Part shown: positions 18,666 to 26,553 of the stretch, piece by piece
How the letters are laid out: each line of letters starts with the position of its first letter
Position numbering within the stretch: position 1 is the stretch's first letter
NCBI GenBank assembly: GCA_037200445.1
Contig: JBBCGH010000001.1
Location: forward strand, 1-64,000
Direction of reading: 5' to 3'
Source: Alphaproteobacteria bacterium
GTDB taxonomy: Bacteria; Pseudomonadota; Alphaproteobacteria; Rhizobiales; Xanthobacteraceae
Length of the DNA: 64,000 bases
Notes under the pieces: model-generated
The model's database searches: none
Told to the model about the DNA's origin: nothing
Seen by the model: the letters and a program-made list of their open reading frames with translations, nothing else
Program-made: the position numbers and the translations under genes

Positions 18666-19466
18666 GTGCTGAGCCCGGAGGAGCTGGAGCGTTACGCGCG
18701 CCACATCGTGCTGCGCGAGGTCGGCGGCCCCGGTCAGGCGGCGCTTAAAGATGCGCGCGTGCTGGTGATCGGCGCGGGCGGGCTCGGCGCGCCGGCGCTG
18801 ATGTATCTGGCCGCCGCCGGGGTCGGGACCCTCGGCGTGGTCGACGACGACGTGGTGTCACTGTCGAATTTGCAGCGGCAGATCATCCACGCGACGCCCG
18901 ATATCGGCGCGCCCAAGGTCGAAAGCGCCGCGGCTGAGATCGCGCGGCTCAATCCGCATGTGGCCGTCGAGAAACACGCGATGCGGCTGACGGCCGCCAA
19001 TGCGCTCGACCTCATGTCTCGCTATGACATCGTCGCCGACGGCTCGGACAATTTCGACACGCGCTATCTGGTGTCCGACGCGTGCTATTTCGCCAGGAAA
19101 CCGCTGGTGACGGCGACACTCGGCGTGTTCGACGGCACGCTCACCACGATTCGCGCGCACGAGCGCGGACCCGACGGCACGCCGAACCCGACCTATCGCT
19201 GCCTGTTTCCGGTCGCGCCGCCACCGGGATCGATTCCCGCCTGCGCGGAAGCGGGCATTCTCGGCGCGCTGACCGGTGTTCTCGGCTCGATGATGGCGCT
19301 GGAGGTGATCCGCGAGATCGTCGGGTTCGGCACCGGGCTCGTCGGCCGCTACGTCATGTTCGACGCGCGCGACCTGCGCGTCGAGACGATCGGATACGGA
19401 TGGGACCCGAACAATCCGCTGTCAGGCGACACGCCGACGATCCGGGATTTGTCGGGGCATCTCTGA
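18666..19466 (+). CDS. ThiF/MoeB-family E1-like adenylyltransferase
   Basis: A 266-residue E1-like enzyme that would adenylate the C-terminal glycine of a ubiquitin-like sulfur carrier (MoaD or ThiS) for molybdopterin or thiamine synthesis. It has the ATP loop GAGGLGAPALMYLA, the DDDVVSLSNLQRQ arginine-finger segment, the aspartate motif DGSDNFDTRYLV, and the Cys region PACAEAGILG. The usual pair of CxxC zinc motifs is incomplete: TYRC replaces CxxC, and no C-terminal CxxC is seen. The start is a GTG at 18666. It is divergent from the preceding gene by 53 bases. No moa or thi genes are nearby, so MoeB versus ThiF cannot be decided. Confidence 0.87.
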   Translation: MLSPEELERYARHIVLREVGGPGQAALKDARVLVIGAGGLGAPALMYLAAAGVGTLGVVDDDVVSLSNLQRQIIHATPDIGAPKVESAAAEIARLNPHVAVEKHAMRLTAANALDLMSRYDIVADGSDNFDTRYLVSDACYFARKPLVTATLGVFDGTLTTIRAHERGPDGTPNPTYRCLFPVAPPPGSIPACAEAGILGALTGVLGSMMALEVIREIVGFGTGLVGRYVMFDARDLRVETIGYGWDPNNPLSGDTPTIRDLSGHL

Positions 19467-19467
19467 T

Positions 19468-19610
19468 CTGTGTCCCGCACGCGATGCAGCGCCCCCTTGC
19501 GGTGCATCGCAGATGCGGGACCGCCCGAAACTCCGGAGTTTATGGCGATCCCGGGTCTGCGTCGCGTCACTCCATGCCGCGCCGCGCCCGGGATGACGCC
19601 TTCGGCGTCA
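19468..19610. repeat. Composite palindromic element, empty form
   Basis: Left hairpin: tgtgtcccgcacgcgatgc, a short loop, then gcatcgcagatgcggga. The middle hairpin uses the palindrome aaactccggagttt. Right hairpin: gatcccggg.. with ..cccgggatgac, followed by gacgccttcggcgtc. It has the same plan as 16834..17262 but no gene inside. It starts two bases after the ThiF/MoeB stop and ends in the stop codon of the convergent gene (19608..19610). Confidence 0.75.
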
Positions 19611-19967
19611 CTTACTCCACACCGCGACGGTCGCGGCCCCCTTCACCACCGACCACTTGTTCTTGTCGACATTGACGATGGTGTAGCAGTTCGACGCGCT
19701 GCCCTTCCATTGGGTGCAGAAGCCTTCCTTCGTCAGCTTCCAGGTCCCCTCGCCTTTCTGCCCGGCCTTGTCCTGCGGCTCGCGCGTGACTTTCCCATCG
19801 GCCGAGAATGTCAGCTTGAATTTCGTGCCGGATGTGGTGGCGGCGGTGAACGGCTTGCCGTCGAAGAATTCGCTCGCAATTTCCTTCGGCGTGAGCTTCG
19901 AGGCTGCGAGCGCCGCAGTGCTCAGGACAGCGGCAACCGCAACGCCCACCAGAACGGCACGCATCAT
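19608..19967 (-). CDS. Small exported protein of unknown function
   Basis: A 119-residue protein with a clear signal peptide (MMRAVLVGVAVAAVLSTAALAAS). The mature domain is about 97 residues with alternating strand-like segments (FKLTFSADGKVTREP, GEGTWKLTKEGFCTQWKG) and two cysteines likely to form a disulfide. The pattern is that of a small beta-barrel-like periplasmic protein; I do not recognise the family with certainty. ATG codons at 19967 and 19964 both follow a GGGGGA site. It is 88 bases downstream of another small exported gene on the same strand. Its stop codon is the last three bases of a palindromic element. Confidence 0.7.
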   Translation of the reverse strand: MMRAVLVGVAVAAVLSTAALAASKLTPKEIASEFFDGKPFTAATTSGTKFKLTFSADGKVTREPQDKAGQKGEGTWKLTKEGFCTQWKGSASNCYTIVNVDKNKWSVVKGAATVAVWSK

Positions 19968-20055
19968 CAAATCCCCCGCGTGATTCCTTAGCGCGCGATG
20001 ATACGCCAGGATGGCGCTTCTAGCCGAGTCCCTCGGCCAAATCGCCGCAGGCGTG

Positions 20056-20445
20056 CTACTGCTTGTCGTCCTCGCAGGGGCCGAGGCAGAAGCCGACGCC
20101 GTCGCTGTTGCGATAGTGGCTGCGGTCGACCCGCTCGTAGGTCACGCAGCGCCGCTTGTCGGCCGGATCGTGGGCATTGCGGCGGCAGATCTTGCCTCCG
20201 TCCGCCTCCCAGACGCCGTAGACCACGAGGCCGGCGCCGGCGAGGATCGCGGTTCCGTCCGGCAGATGGACAGTGCAGAGCGATTTGCCGGCGAGCGGGC
20301 CACTCTCTGGCGTGCCGCAGAGCGGGACGCCGACCAGCTCGCGGCGGAATTCGTCCACCGTCATCGCTTGCGCGGATGCCGGGACAATCGAGGCGGCGAG
20401 CGCCGCCAGAACGAAACTGATGAGAAAGAAACGAGCCGCATTCAT
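20056..20445 (-). CDS. Small exported cysteine-rich protein
   Basis: A 129-residue protein, not recognised. It has a signal peptide (FFLISFVLAALAASIVPASAQA). The mature part is about 100 residues with six cysteines (PLCG, SLCTV, KICRR, RRCVT, GFCLGPC), which suggests disulfides in the periplasm or outside the cell. The ATG at 20445 begins the signal peptide; the longer frame to 20484 is less likely, and the ribosome site is weak. It lies 17 bases downstream of the 2-hydroxyacid dehydrogenase stop on the same strand and may be read from its transcript. Confidence 0.65.
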   Translation of the reverse strand: MNAARFFLISFVLAALAASIVPASAQAMTVDEFRRELVGVPLCGTPESGPLAGKSLCTVHLPDGTAILAGAGLVVYGVWEADGGKICRRNAHDPADKRRCVTYERVDRSHYRNSDGVGFCLGPCEDDKQ

Positions 20446-20461
20446 GAGGACGACCAAACTC

Positions 20462-21463
20462 CTAGAGCATTGATGGTAGCACACGGTCCGGCGGCCGATG
20501 GCCGTCCATGAAGGTCCGGATGTTGATGATCACCTTGTCGCCCATGTCGATGCGGCCTTCGACAGTCGCCGAGCCCATGTGGGGCAGGATCACCACCTTG
20601 CCGCCGCGTGCGAGCTTGACCAGCTTCGGATTGACCGCAGGCTCGTGCTCGTACACGTCGAGGCCCGCGCCCGCGATCTCGCCCGCCTCGATCATCCGGG
20701 TCAGCGCGTTTTCGTCGATCACCTCGCCGCGCGCCGTGTTGACCACATAGGCCTCGGACCGGATCAGCTTCAGCCGCCGTGCCGACAGCAGGTGATAGGT
20801 CGCAGGCGTGTGCGGGCAGTTGATCGAGATGATGTCCATGCGGGCGAGCATCTGATCGAGGCTCTCCCAGTACGTCGCCTCGAGGTCCTCCTCGATCTGC
20901 GGCGCGACTTTTTTCCGGTTGTGATAGTGAATCTGCAGGCCGAAGGCGCGGGCGCGGCGCGCAACCGCCTGCCCGATGCGTCCCATGCCGATGATGCCGA
21001 GTCGCTTGCCCCAGATGCGGTGGCCGAGCATCCAGGTCGGCGTCCAGCCGGTCCATTCGGTATCGCCGGTCAGCACCACCGAGCCTTCCGCGAGCCGGCG
21101 CGGCACTGCGAGGATCAGCGCCATGGTCATATCGGCCGTGTCCTCGGTGAGCACACCGGGCGTGTTCGTGACCGTGATGCCGCGCTGGAGCGCAGTTGCG
21201 ACGTCGATATTGTCGACACCATTTCCGAAATTCGCGATCAGCCGCAGATTCTGGCCCGACTTGCCGAGCAGCGCCGAATCAATGCGGTCCGTCACGGTCG
21301 GCACCAGCACGTCGGCGACCTTGATGGCCTCGGCGAGTTCCGCCTGGCTCATCGGCTTGTCGTCGAGATTGAGGCGCGCGTCGAACAATTCGCGCATCCG
21401 CGTTTCCACGGTGTCCGGCAGCTTGCGCGTAACCACGACCAGCGGCTTCTTGCCTTTTGCCAT
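20462..21463 (-). CDS. D-isomer-specific 2-hydroxyacid dehydrogenase
   Basis: A 333-residue NAD(P)-dependent enzyme of the glyoxylate/hydroxypyruvate reductase group. The cofactor motif GMGRIGQAVARRA is in the central Rossmann domain. The catalytic residues are visible in order: arginine in NTARGEVID, glutamate in YEHEPAV, and histidine in LPHMGSAT. The N-terminal catalytic lobe shows NFGNGVDNIDV. It probably reduces glyoxylate or a related 2-oxoacid; exact substrate is not resolved. The ATG at 21463 is the first in frame. It is divergent from the SH3 gene and followed by two small exported-protein genes. Confidence 0.9.
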   Translation of the reverse strand: MAKGKKPLVVVTRKLPDTVETRMRELFDARLNLDDKPMSQAELAEAIKVADVLVPTVTDRIDSALLGKSGQNLRLIANFGNGVDNIDVATALQRGITVTNTPGVLTEDTADMTMALILAVPRRLAEGSVVLTGDTEWTGWTPTWMLGHRIWGKRLGIIGMGRIGQAVARRARAFGLQIHYHNRKKVAPQIEEDLEATYWESLDQMLARMDIISINCPHTPATYHLLSARRLKLIRSEAYVVNTARGEVIDENALTRMIEAGEIAGAGLDVYEHEPAVNPKLVKLARGGKVVILPHMGSATVEGRIDMGDKVIINIRTFMDGHRPPDRVLPSML

Positions 21464-21690
21464 TTCCCCGCCTTTTGGCGCTCCGCCGGGCCTGCGGGCC
21501 GCACTCCGGACGTTCAGGCCTCTTTAACCGCACCAGCGGAAACTCCGAAAGCTTCCGGCGAGGCGCAACGGCCACTCTCTATCAGATGGTCCGGGTCAAG
21601 ACAAAGCGGTGGCGAACGCTCGCTTCCGTGGCCCGCAGATGCGCAAACGGCCGGATTGGCGGGGCTTTCGGGCGTCTGGCGGACAGGGAC

Positions 21691-22209
21691 ATGAGGGCAA
21701 ACGTGCGGGTCTGGATTGCGGTCTCGATGCTGCTGGCGGCATGCGGAAGCGCCGGCGCCGTGGAGCCCAACAGTACCAGCGGTTTGCCGATTCCGCGCTT
21801 CGTCAGCCTCAAGTCCGACAAGGTCAACGTGCGCGCCGGCCCCACCAAGGATCACGACGTCGCCTGGGTCTATAACCGCGCGGCGCTGCCCGTCGAGGTG
21901 ACGGCCGAGTTCGAGAACTGGCGGCGCATTCGCGACTGGGAAGGCGCAGAGGGCTGGGTCTACCATTCGCTGCTGTCGGGCAAGCGCACCGCGCTGGTCG
22001 CTCCGCAATCGAAGAAAAAGGACGAACTGCTCGAGCTTCGCGACAAGCCCGACGCGGCAAGCGCGGTCACCGCCAGGTTACAGCACGGCGTGCTCGCGAC
22101 CGTGAAACGCTGCAAGGACGGGTGGTGCCGCCTCGCCGGGGATGGCTTTGACGGCTGGATGGAGGAAGCGCGCCTGTGGGGCGTCTATCCGGGCGAGAAG
22201 GTCGAGTAG
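21691..22209 (+). CDS. Exported bacterial SH3-domain protein, possible lipoprotein
   Basis: A 172-residue exported protein. The N-terminus MRANVRVWIAVSMLLAAC contains a possible lipobox (LAAC, Cys18), so it may be lipid-anchored; normal cleavage later is also possible. The mature part has an SH3b-type domain (VSLKSDKVNVRAGPTKDHDVAWVY, quoted in part, through GAEGWVYHSLLSG) and a second weaker SH3-like copy (LELRDKPDAAS to GWCRLAGDGFDGWM). Such domains bind peptidoglycan or cell-wall partners. The ATG at 21691 starts the signal sequence; the upstream open frame to 21457 looks non-coding. Divergent from the dehydrogenase. Confidence 0.8.
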   Translation: MRANVRVWIAVSMLLAACGSAGAVEPNSTSGLPIPRFVSLKSDKVNVRAGPTKDHDVAWVYNRAALPVEVTAEFENWRRIRDWEGAEGWVYHSLLSGKRTALVAPQSKKKDELLELRDKPDAASAVTARLQHGVLATVKRCKDGWCRLAGDGFDGWMEEARLWGVYPGEKVE

Positions 22210-22303
22210 CCGGCCCATTGCGAGCGTCATAGCCTCGGTGGAACAATCGCCGCGACGTCGCTATTCTCTCATGAGCGATTCCCTTGCCCATGAGAGGCGC
22301 ATC

Positions 22304-22696
22304 ATGATCTCCCGTCGCACCGTTTCCATCAGCCTCGCAACGCTTGCGGCGTTTCGTGTGGTCCCGGCCTGGGCGGCGCCCAAGTCCGTCATGTTCGATA
22401 CCGACAATGACGGGACGGTCGATCTCGCGGAGGCCAAGAAAGCGGCATCCGCCCTGTTCGACCAGATCGACAGAGACAAGGACGGCACGCTCGACAAGCG
22501 CGAATTGCGTGGGCGGCTGAGCGCGAAGGAGTTGGCCGCTGCCGATCCCGACAAGGACGGCACGCTCACCAAAGAAGAATATCTCGCGGTCGTCGAGCAG
22601 CGCTTCAAGGCCGCCGATCCGGACAATGACGGCACGCTCGACGCGAAGGAATTGCGCAGCCGTGCTGGCCGCGCGCTTGTCCGTCTTCTGAAGTAG
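22304..22696 (+). CDS. Exported EF-hand calcium-binding protein
   Basis: A 130-residue protein with a signal peptide (ISLATLAAFRVVPAWAA) whose start region RRTVS could also be read as a weak Tat-like motif. The mature part holds four EF-hand-like loops of the D-x-D-x-DG type: DTDNDGTVDLAE, DRDKDGTLDKRE, DPDKDGTLTKEE and DPDNDGTLDAKE. All four keep the acidic ligands, so calcium binding is likely. The function is unknown; calmodulin-like periplasmic proteins occur in Rhizobiales. The ATG at 22304 has a gagagg site. It converges on irr, with two repeat elements in the gap. Confidence 0.85.
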   Translation: MISRRTVSISLATLAAFRVVPAWAAPKSVMFDTDNDGTVDLAEAKKAASALFDQIDRDKDGTLDKRELRGRLSAKELAAADPDKDGTLTKEEYLAVVEQRFKAADPDNDGTLDAKELRSRAGRALVRLLK

Positions 22697-22708
22697 AAGC
22701 AGGCTAGT

Positions 22709-22753
22709 GCATGATCCCGAAAAGTGGGAACCGGTTTTCGGAAAAGATCATGC
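22709..22753. repeat. gcatgatc...gatcatgc dispersed repeat, copy 1
   Basis: A 45-base element bounded by gcatgatc and gatcatgc, with core cgaaaagtgggaaccggttt. Two further copies are at 31215..31259 and 31319..31363 in the opposite orientation. This sequence is very frequent in Rhizobiales intergenic regions (general knowledge). Confidence 0.8.
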
Positions 22754-22765
22754 GCAAACAAAAGG

Positions 22766-22808
22766 CTAGAGCGCGACTCCGATTCAACCAAGAACGATAG
22801 CGCTCTAG
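22766..22808. repeat. CTAGAGCG-ended palindromic element next to irr
   Basis: A 43-base segment with perfect 8-base terminal inverted repeats, ctagagcg and cgctctag. The terminal CTAG contains the TAG stop codon of irr (22805..22807). It lies 12 bases from the preceding repeat. Confidence 0.65.
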
Positions 22809-23299
22809 CCGCTCTTTTTCAGCCGCACCACGACATCGATCCGCGCCACCTCGTAACCGGGCGGCGCCATCGGGAGCCGGTCAAGCATGACTTCGGCGTT
22901 CGGAATGTCGACCAGCGCGTTCTCGCCTTCGACGAAGAAGTGATGGTGATCCGACACGTTCGTGTCGAAATAGGTCTTCGAGCCGTCGACCGCGACCTGG
23001 CGCAGCAATCCGACCTCGGTGAACTGATGCAGCGTGTTGTAGACGGTGGCGAGCGACACCGGCACCTTGGCCTTGGAGGCCTCCTCATAAAGCATTTCGG
23101 CCGTGAGATGCCGGTCGCCTTTGGCGAACAAAATCCAGCCGAGCGCCATGCGCTGCCGCGTCGGCCGCAGGCCGACCTGCCGCAGCATCGTCCGCACGTC
23201 GTGCCAGGGGCACCCGTTCAGCCCGGTCCGCGCCCGGAGAGCAGGGTCTCCGGCATCCAGCCTCGGGTCTGAGAAAATAGTCGTCCGCACCGCAGCCAT
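22805..23299 (-). CDS. irr: Iron response regulator Irr (Fur family)
   Basis: Irr is a Fur-family regulator that controls heme and iron genes in Rhizobiales and responds to heme rather than iron. The 164-residue product has an N-terminal heme-regulatory motif G-C-P-W-H-D (Cys30-Pro31), as in the Bradyrhizobium protein that is degraded on heme binding. A Fur-type winged helix follows (LRPTRQRMALGWIL through SLATVYNTLHQF). The histidine triplet HHH at 118-120 binds a second heme in Irr. It is divergent from fabA across 233 bases, a conserved pairing. Its stop codon lies in a repeat end. Irr rather than Fur, Zur or PerR is well supported by the CP and HHH motifs. Confidence 0.92.
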   Translation of the reverse strand: MAAVRTTIFSDPRLDAGDPALRARTGLNGCPWHDVRTMLRQVGLRPTRQRMALGWILFAKGDRHLTAEMLYEEASKAKVPVSLATVYNTLHQFTEVGLLRQVAVDGSKTYFDTNVSDHHHFFVEGENALVDIPNAEVMLDRLPMAPPGYEVARIDVVVRLKKSG

Positions 23300-23532
23300 G
23301 AGATCGAACTTCCTCGCCTGGCCCCGTTACTCGGGGCCAAGATGCATTGTGTTCAATGGGATCATAGGCAGCGGCGTCCTTAGATGCAACTCCTTCGCAA
23401 CACGATGCGCCTCTGCGTGCCACGCGGTGCTGCGGCGAAAAAGCGCGCAATTGCAGCAACCTGCCGGAGGCAGCTTTGCCCTGTCGGACCCCTGTGTTAG
23501 TGAATTCCCGACTCCGGGGCAAAAGAGAACTG

Positions 23533-24060
23533 ATGGAAACTCGCCGTTCGAGCTTTGAGTACGAAGACCTCCTCGCCTGCGGCCGGAAAGAACTTTTCCG
23601 CGAGGGGCCGCAGCTGCCGCTGCCGCCGATGCTGATGTTCGACCGGATCACCGAGATTGCGGAAGCCGGTGGCGAATACGGCAAGGGCCTGATGCGCGCG
23701 GTGCTGAACGTGAAGCCCGACCTCTGGTTTTTTCCCTGTCATTTCAAGGGTGATCCAGTGATGCCGGGGTGCCTTGGGCTTGATGCGCTCTGGCAGATGG
23801 TCGGCTTTTTCCTTGGCTGGCTCGGCGCTTCGGGCAGCGGACGCGCGATCGGTGTCGGCGAGGTCAAGCTTGCCGGCCAGATCCGCCCGGACACCAAGGA
23901 GATCGTTTACGGCGTCGAGATCAAGCGGGTGATGCGGTCCAAGCTTGTGCTCGGCATTGCGGACGGCTGGCTGAAGGCCGACGGCGAGCTGGTCTACCAG
24001 GCGGCCGACCTCAAGGTTGCGTTGTTCAAGGACAACGCGCCCCAGCCGGCCGGGGCCTGA
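23533..24060 (+). CDS. fabA: 3-hydroxydecanoyl-ACP dehydratase/isomerase FabA
   Basis: FabA dehydrates 3-hydroxydecanoyl-ACP and isomerises the product to cis-3-decenoyl-ACP, the branch point for unsaturated fatty acids. The 175-residue product has the hot-dog active site with His70 ([13 protein letters not shown]) and Asp84 (CLGLDALWQ), at the same numbers as in E. coli. The ATG at 23533 begins [17 protein letters not shown], the family N-terminus. It is the first gene of fabA-fabB-DUF3303-fabI and is divergent from irr. Confidence 0.96.
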   Translation: METRRSSFEYEDLLACGRKELFREGPQLPLPPMLMFDRITEIAEAGGEYGKGLMRAVLNVKPDLWFFPCHFKGDPVMPGCLGLDALWQMVGFFLGWLGASGSGRAIGVGEVKLAGQIRPDTKEIVYGVEIKRVMRSKLVLGIADGWLKADGELVYQAADLKVALFKDNAPQPAGA

Positions 24061-24132
24061 CAAGCGGCGGCGGAAGCTCCACATTAGTGCGGCGCGCCGG
24101 ACCCCTGCGCGCAAAATGCGGACGAGGCAAGC

Positions 24133-25350
24133 ATGAGACGGGTCGTCGTCACCGGGATGGGCATTGTCTCCTCCATCGGCAACACCACCCAGGAAGTCCT
24201 GGCCAACCTGCACGAGGCAAAATCGGGCATCTCGCGCGCCGACAAGTACGCCGAGCTTGGATTCCGCTGCCAGGTGCATGGCGCACCATCGCTCGATCCC
24301 TCAGAGGTGGTCGATCGCCGGGCGATGCGTTTCCTCGGCGGCGGCGCGGCGTGGAATCACGTCGCCATGGAGCAGGCGATCCGCGACGCAGGGCTGCAGG
24401 AGAACGAGATTTCCAACGAGCGCACCGGCATCATCATGGGCTCGGGCGGACCGTCGACACGCACCATCGTGGAGGCCGCCGACACCACCCGGACCAAGGG
24501 ACCGAAGCGCGTCGGCCCGTTCGCGGTGCCGAAGGCGATGTCCTCGACGGCCTCGGCGACGCTTGCCACCTGGTTCAAGATAAGGGGCGTGAACTACTCG
24601 ATCTCATCGGCCTGTGCGACGTCGAACCATTGCATCGGCAACGCCGCCGAGATGATCCAGTGGGGCAAGCAGGACGTGATGTTCGCAGGCGGCTGCGAGG
24701 ACCTCGACTGGACGATGTCGGTGCTGTTCGACGCGATGGGCGCGATGTCGTCAGGCTATAACCAGACGCCCGACAGGGCCTCGCGCGCCTACGACAAGGA
24801 CCGCGACGGCTTCGTCATCGCAGGCGGGGCGGGCGTGCTCATCCTCGAGGAGCTCGAGCGTGCCAAGGCGCGCGGCGCGAAGATCTATGCCGAGATCGCC
24901 GGCTACGGCGCCACGTCCGATGGCGAGGACATGGTGGCTCCGTCCGGCGAAGGCGCAATGCGCTGCATGCGCCAGGCGCTCGAGAGCGTGAAGACGCCGA
25001 TCGATTACATCAACCCGCATGCGACCTCGACGCCCATCGGCGACGTCAAGGAAATCGAGGCCATTCGCGAGGTGTTCGGGACCAAGATCCCGCCGATCTC
25101 GGCGACGAAGTCGTTGACCGGCCATTCGCTCGGCGCCGCCGGCGTGCAGGAAGCGATCTACGCGCTGCTGATGATGAACAACGGTTTCATCTGCGAAAGC
25201 GCCAATATCGAAACCCTCGATCCCGCCTTCGAGGACATCCCGATCGTGCGCGAGCGCCGCGACAATGTGCAGCTCGGCTGCGTGCTGTCGAATTCCTTCG
25301 GCTTCGGCGGCACCAACGCCTCGATCGTGCTCAAGCGGCTGGAAGCTTGA
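24133..25350 (+). CDS. fabB: 3-oxoacyl-ACP synthase I (KAS I, FabB)
   Basis: FabB condenses malonyl-ACP with acyl-ACP and elongates the unsaturated intermediates made by FabA. The 405-residue product has the thiolase-fold catalytic triad: Cys161 ([10 protein letters not shown]), His296 ([11 protein letters not shown]) and His331 ([11 protein letters not shown]), two positions earlier than in E. coli FabB. The N-terminus [16 protein letters not shown] is typical. It is 72 bases after fabA. Its TGA overlaps the ATG of the DUF3303 gene by one base, so the two are translationally coupled. Confidence 0.96.
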   Translation: MRRVVVTGMGIVSSIGNTTQEVLANLHEAKSGISRADKYAELGFRCQVHGAPSLDPSEVVDRRAMRFLGGGAAWNHVAMEQAIRDAGLQENEISNERTGIIMGSGGPSTRTIVEAADTTRTKGPKRVGPFAVPKAMSSTASATLATWFKIRGVNYSISSACATSNHCIGNAAEMIQWGKQDVMFAGGCEDLDWTMSVLFDAMGAMSSGYNQTPDRASRAYDKDRDGFVIAGGAGVLILEELERAKARGAKIYAEIAGYGATSDGEDMVAPSGEGAMRCMRQALESVKTPIDYINPHATSTPIGDVKEIEAIREVFGTKIPPISATKSLTGHSLGAAGVQEAIYALLMMNNGFICESANIETLDPAFEDIPIVRERRDNVQLGCVLSNSFGFGGTNASIVLKRLEA

Positions 25351-25622
25351 TGCTGTTCATGGTGGTCGAGCGGTTTCGCGACCGGAACGCGAAGGCGGTC
25401 TATCGCCGATTCCGCGACCAAGGCCGCATGATGCCGGATGGTCTCAAATACGTCGGCAGCTGGATCGAGGCGAATCTCGACCGCTGCTTCCAGCTGATGG
25501 AATGCGACGATGCGCGCCTGTTGCAGGACTGGGTCCTCAACTGGAGCGACCTGATGGAATGCGAGATCGTGCCGGTGGTGCCGTCCGACCAGACCCGCGA
25601 GCTGGTGCAGTCGCGTTTATGA
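25350..25622 (+). CDS. DUF3303-family small protein
   Basis: A 90-residue soluble protein fitting DUF3303. It starts [21 protein letters not shown] and has the conserved middle GLKYVGSWIEANLDRCFQLME (quoted in part) and the tail VPVVPSDQTRELV. Members have a ferredoxin-like alpha/beta appearance; the function is unknown. The ATG at 25350 overlaps the fabB stop (TGATG), and fabI starts 10 bases after its stop. Expression is thus tied to fatty-acid synthesis genes, though that alone does not show a role in the pathway. Confidence 0.82.
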   Translation: MLFMVVERFRDRNAKAVYRRFRDQGRMMPDGLKYVGSWIEANLDRCFQLMECDDARLLQDWVLNWSDLMECEIVPVVPSDQTRELVQSRL

Positions 25623-25632
25623 GTGGGGTGAC

Positions 25633-26451
25633 ATGACCGCGTTGATGCAGGGGAAGCGCGGGCTGATCATGGGGGTCGCCAACGACCACTCGATCGCCTG
25701 GGGGATCGCCAAGACGCTGGCCGAGCACGGCGCGCAGCTTGCCTTCACGTATCAAGGCGAGGCGCTGGGGCGGCGTGTCAAGCCGCTCGCCGAATCGATC
25801 GGGTCAAGTTTCGTGATGCCCTGCGACGTCGAGGACATCGCGTCGGTGGATGCGGTGTTCGGCGAGATCGAGAAACAGTGGGGCACGATGGACTTCTACG
25901 TCCACGCCATCGGCTACTCGGACAAGAACGAGTTGAAAGGCCGCTACGCGGACACCTCACGCGAGAACTTCAGCCGTACCATGGTGATCTCCTGCTTCTC
26001 CTTCACCGAGGCCGCGCGGCGCGCAGGCCGCCTGATGCCGAACGGGGGCTCGATGCTCACCCTCACGTTCAACGGCGGCGAGCGCACCATGCCGAACTAC
26101 AACGTGATGGGCCTCGCGAAGGCGGCGCTCGAGTCTTCGGTGCGCTATCTGGCGGTCGATTTCGGCCGCGACCGCATCCGGGTCAACGCCATCTCGGCAG
26201 GCCCCATTCGCACGCTCGCGGGCGCCGGCATCGGCGATGCGCGTGCGATGTTCGCGTTCCAGCAGAAGCACTCGCCGCTCGGGCGCGGCGTCACGCTGGA
26301 CGAGCTGGGCGGTGCCGGTCTCTATCTGCTTTCGGATCTATCCACCGGCGTGACCGGCGAAGTTCATTTCGTCGACAGCGGCTACAACGTGATTTCGATG
26401 CCGCATCCGGACACCTTCAAGAACCAGGCCTCCGACTCCGGTCCCGCCTGA
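25633..26451 (+). CDS. fabI: Enoyl-ACP reductase FabI
   Basis: FabI reduces trans-2-enoyl-ACP with NAD(P)H in the last step of each fatty-acid elongation cycle. The 272-residue product has the FabI-type cofactor motif GVANDHSIAWGIA and the catalytic pair Tyr156/Lys163 (PNYNVMGLAK) with six residues between. The position equal to Tyr146 of E. coli FabI is phenylalanine here (TLTFNGGERT); that tyrosine is not the essential one. It closes the fabA-fabB-DUF3303-fabI cluster. Triclosan-type inhibitors act on this family; sensitivity cannot be read from the sequence alone. Confidence 0.95.
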   Translation: MTALMQGKRGLIMGVANDHSIAWGIAKTLAEHGAQLAFTYQGEALGRRVKPLAESIGSSFVMPCDVEDIASVDAVFGEIEKQWGTMDFYVHAIGYSDKNELKGRYADTSRENFSRTMVISCFSFTEAARRAGRLMPNGGSMLTLTFNGGERTMPNYNVMGLAKAALESSVRYLAVDFGRDRIRVNAISAGPIRTLAGAGIGDARAMFAFQQKHSPLGRGVTLDELGGAGLYLLSDLSTGVTGEVHFVDSGYNVISMPHPDTFKNQASDSGPA

Positions 26452-26553
26452 TACGCACAGGCGGCGCGCACCCTGTTGCCCTCCGCGTCGACCTGGTGAA
26501 CCATGCGATTCGTCCCCGGCCCCGCCGGAAGCAACGGATTCATGGGGGATTTC

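Noticed and set aside
20462-21056. A 204-codon frame overlapping the 2-hydroxyacid dehydrogenase
   Set aside because: The dehydrogenase frame carries cofactor and catalytic motifs; this one has none.
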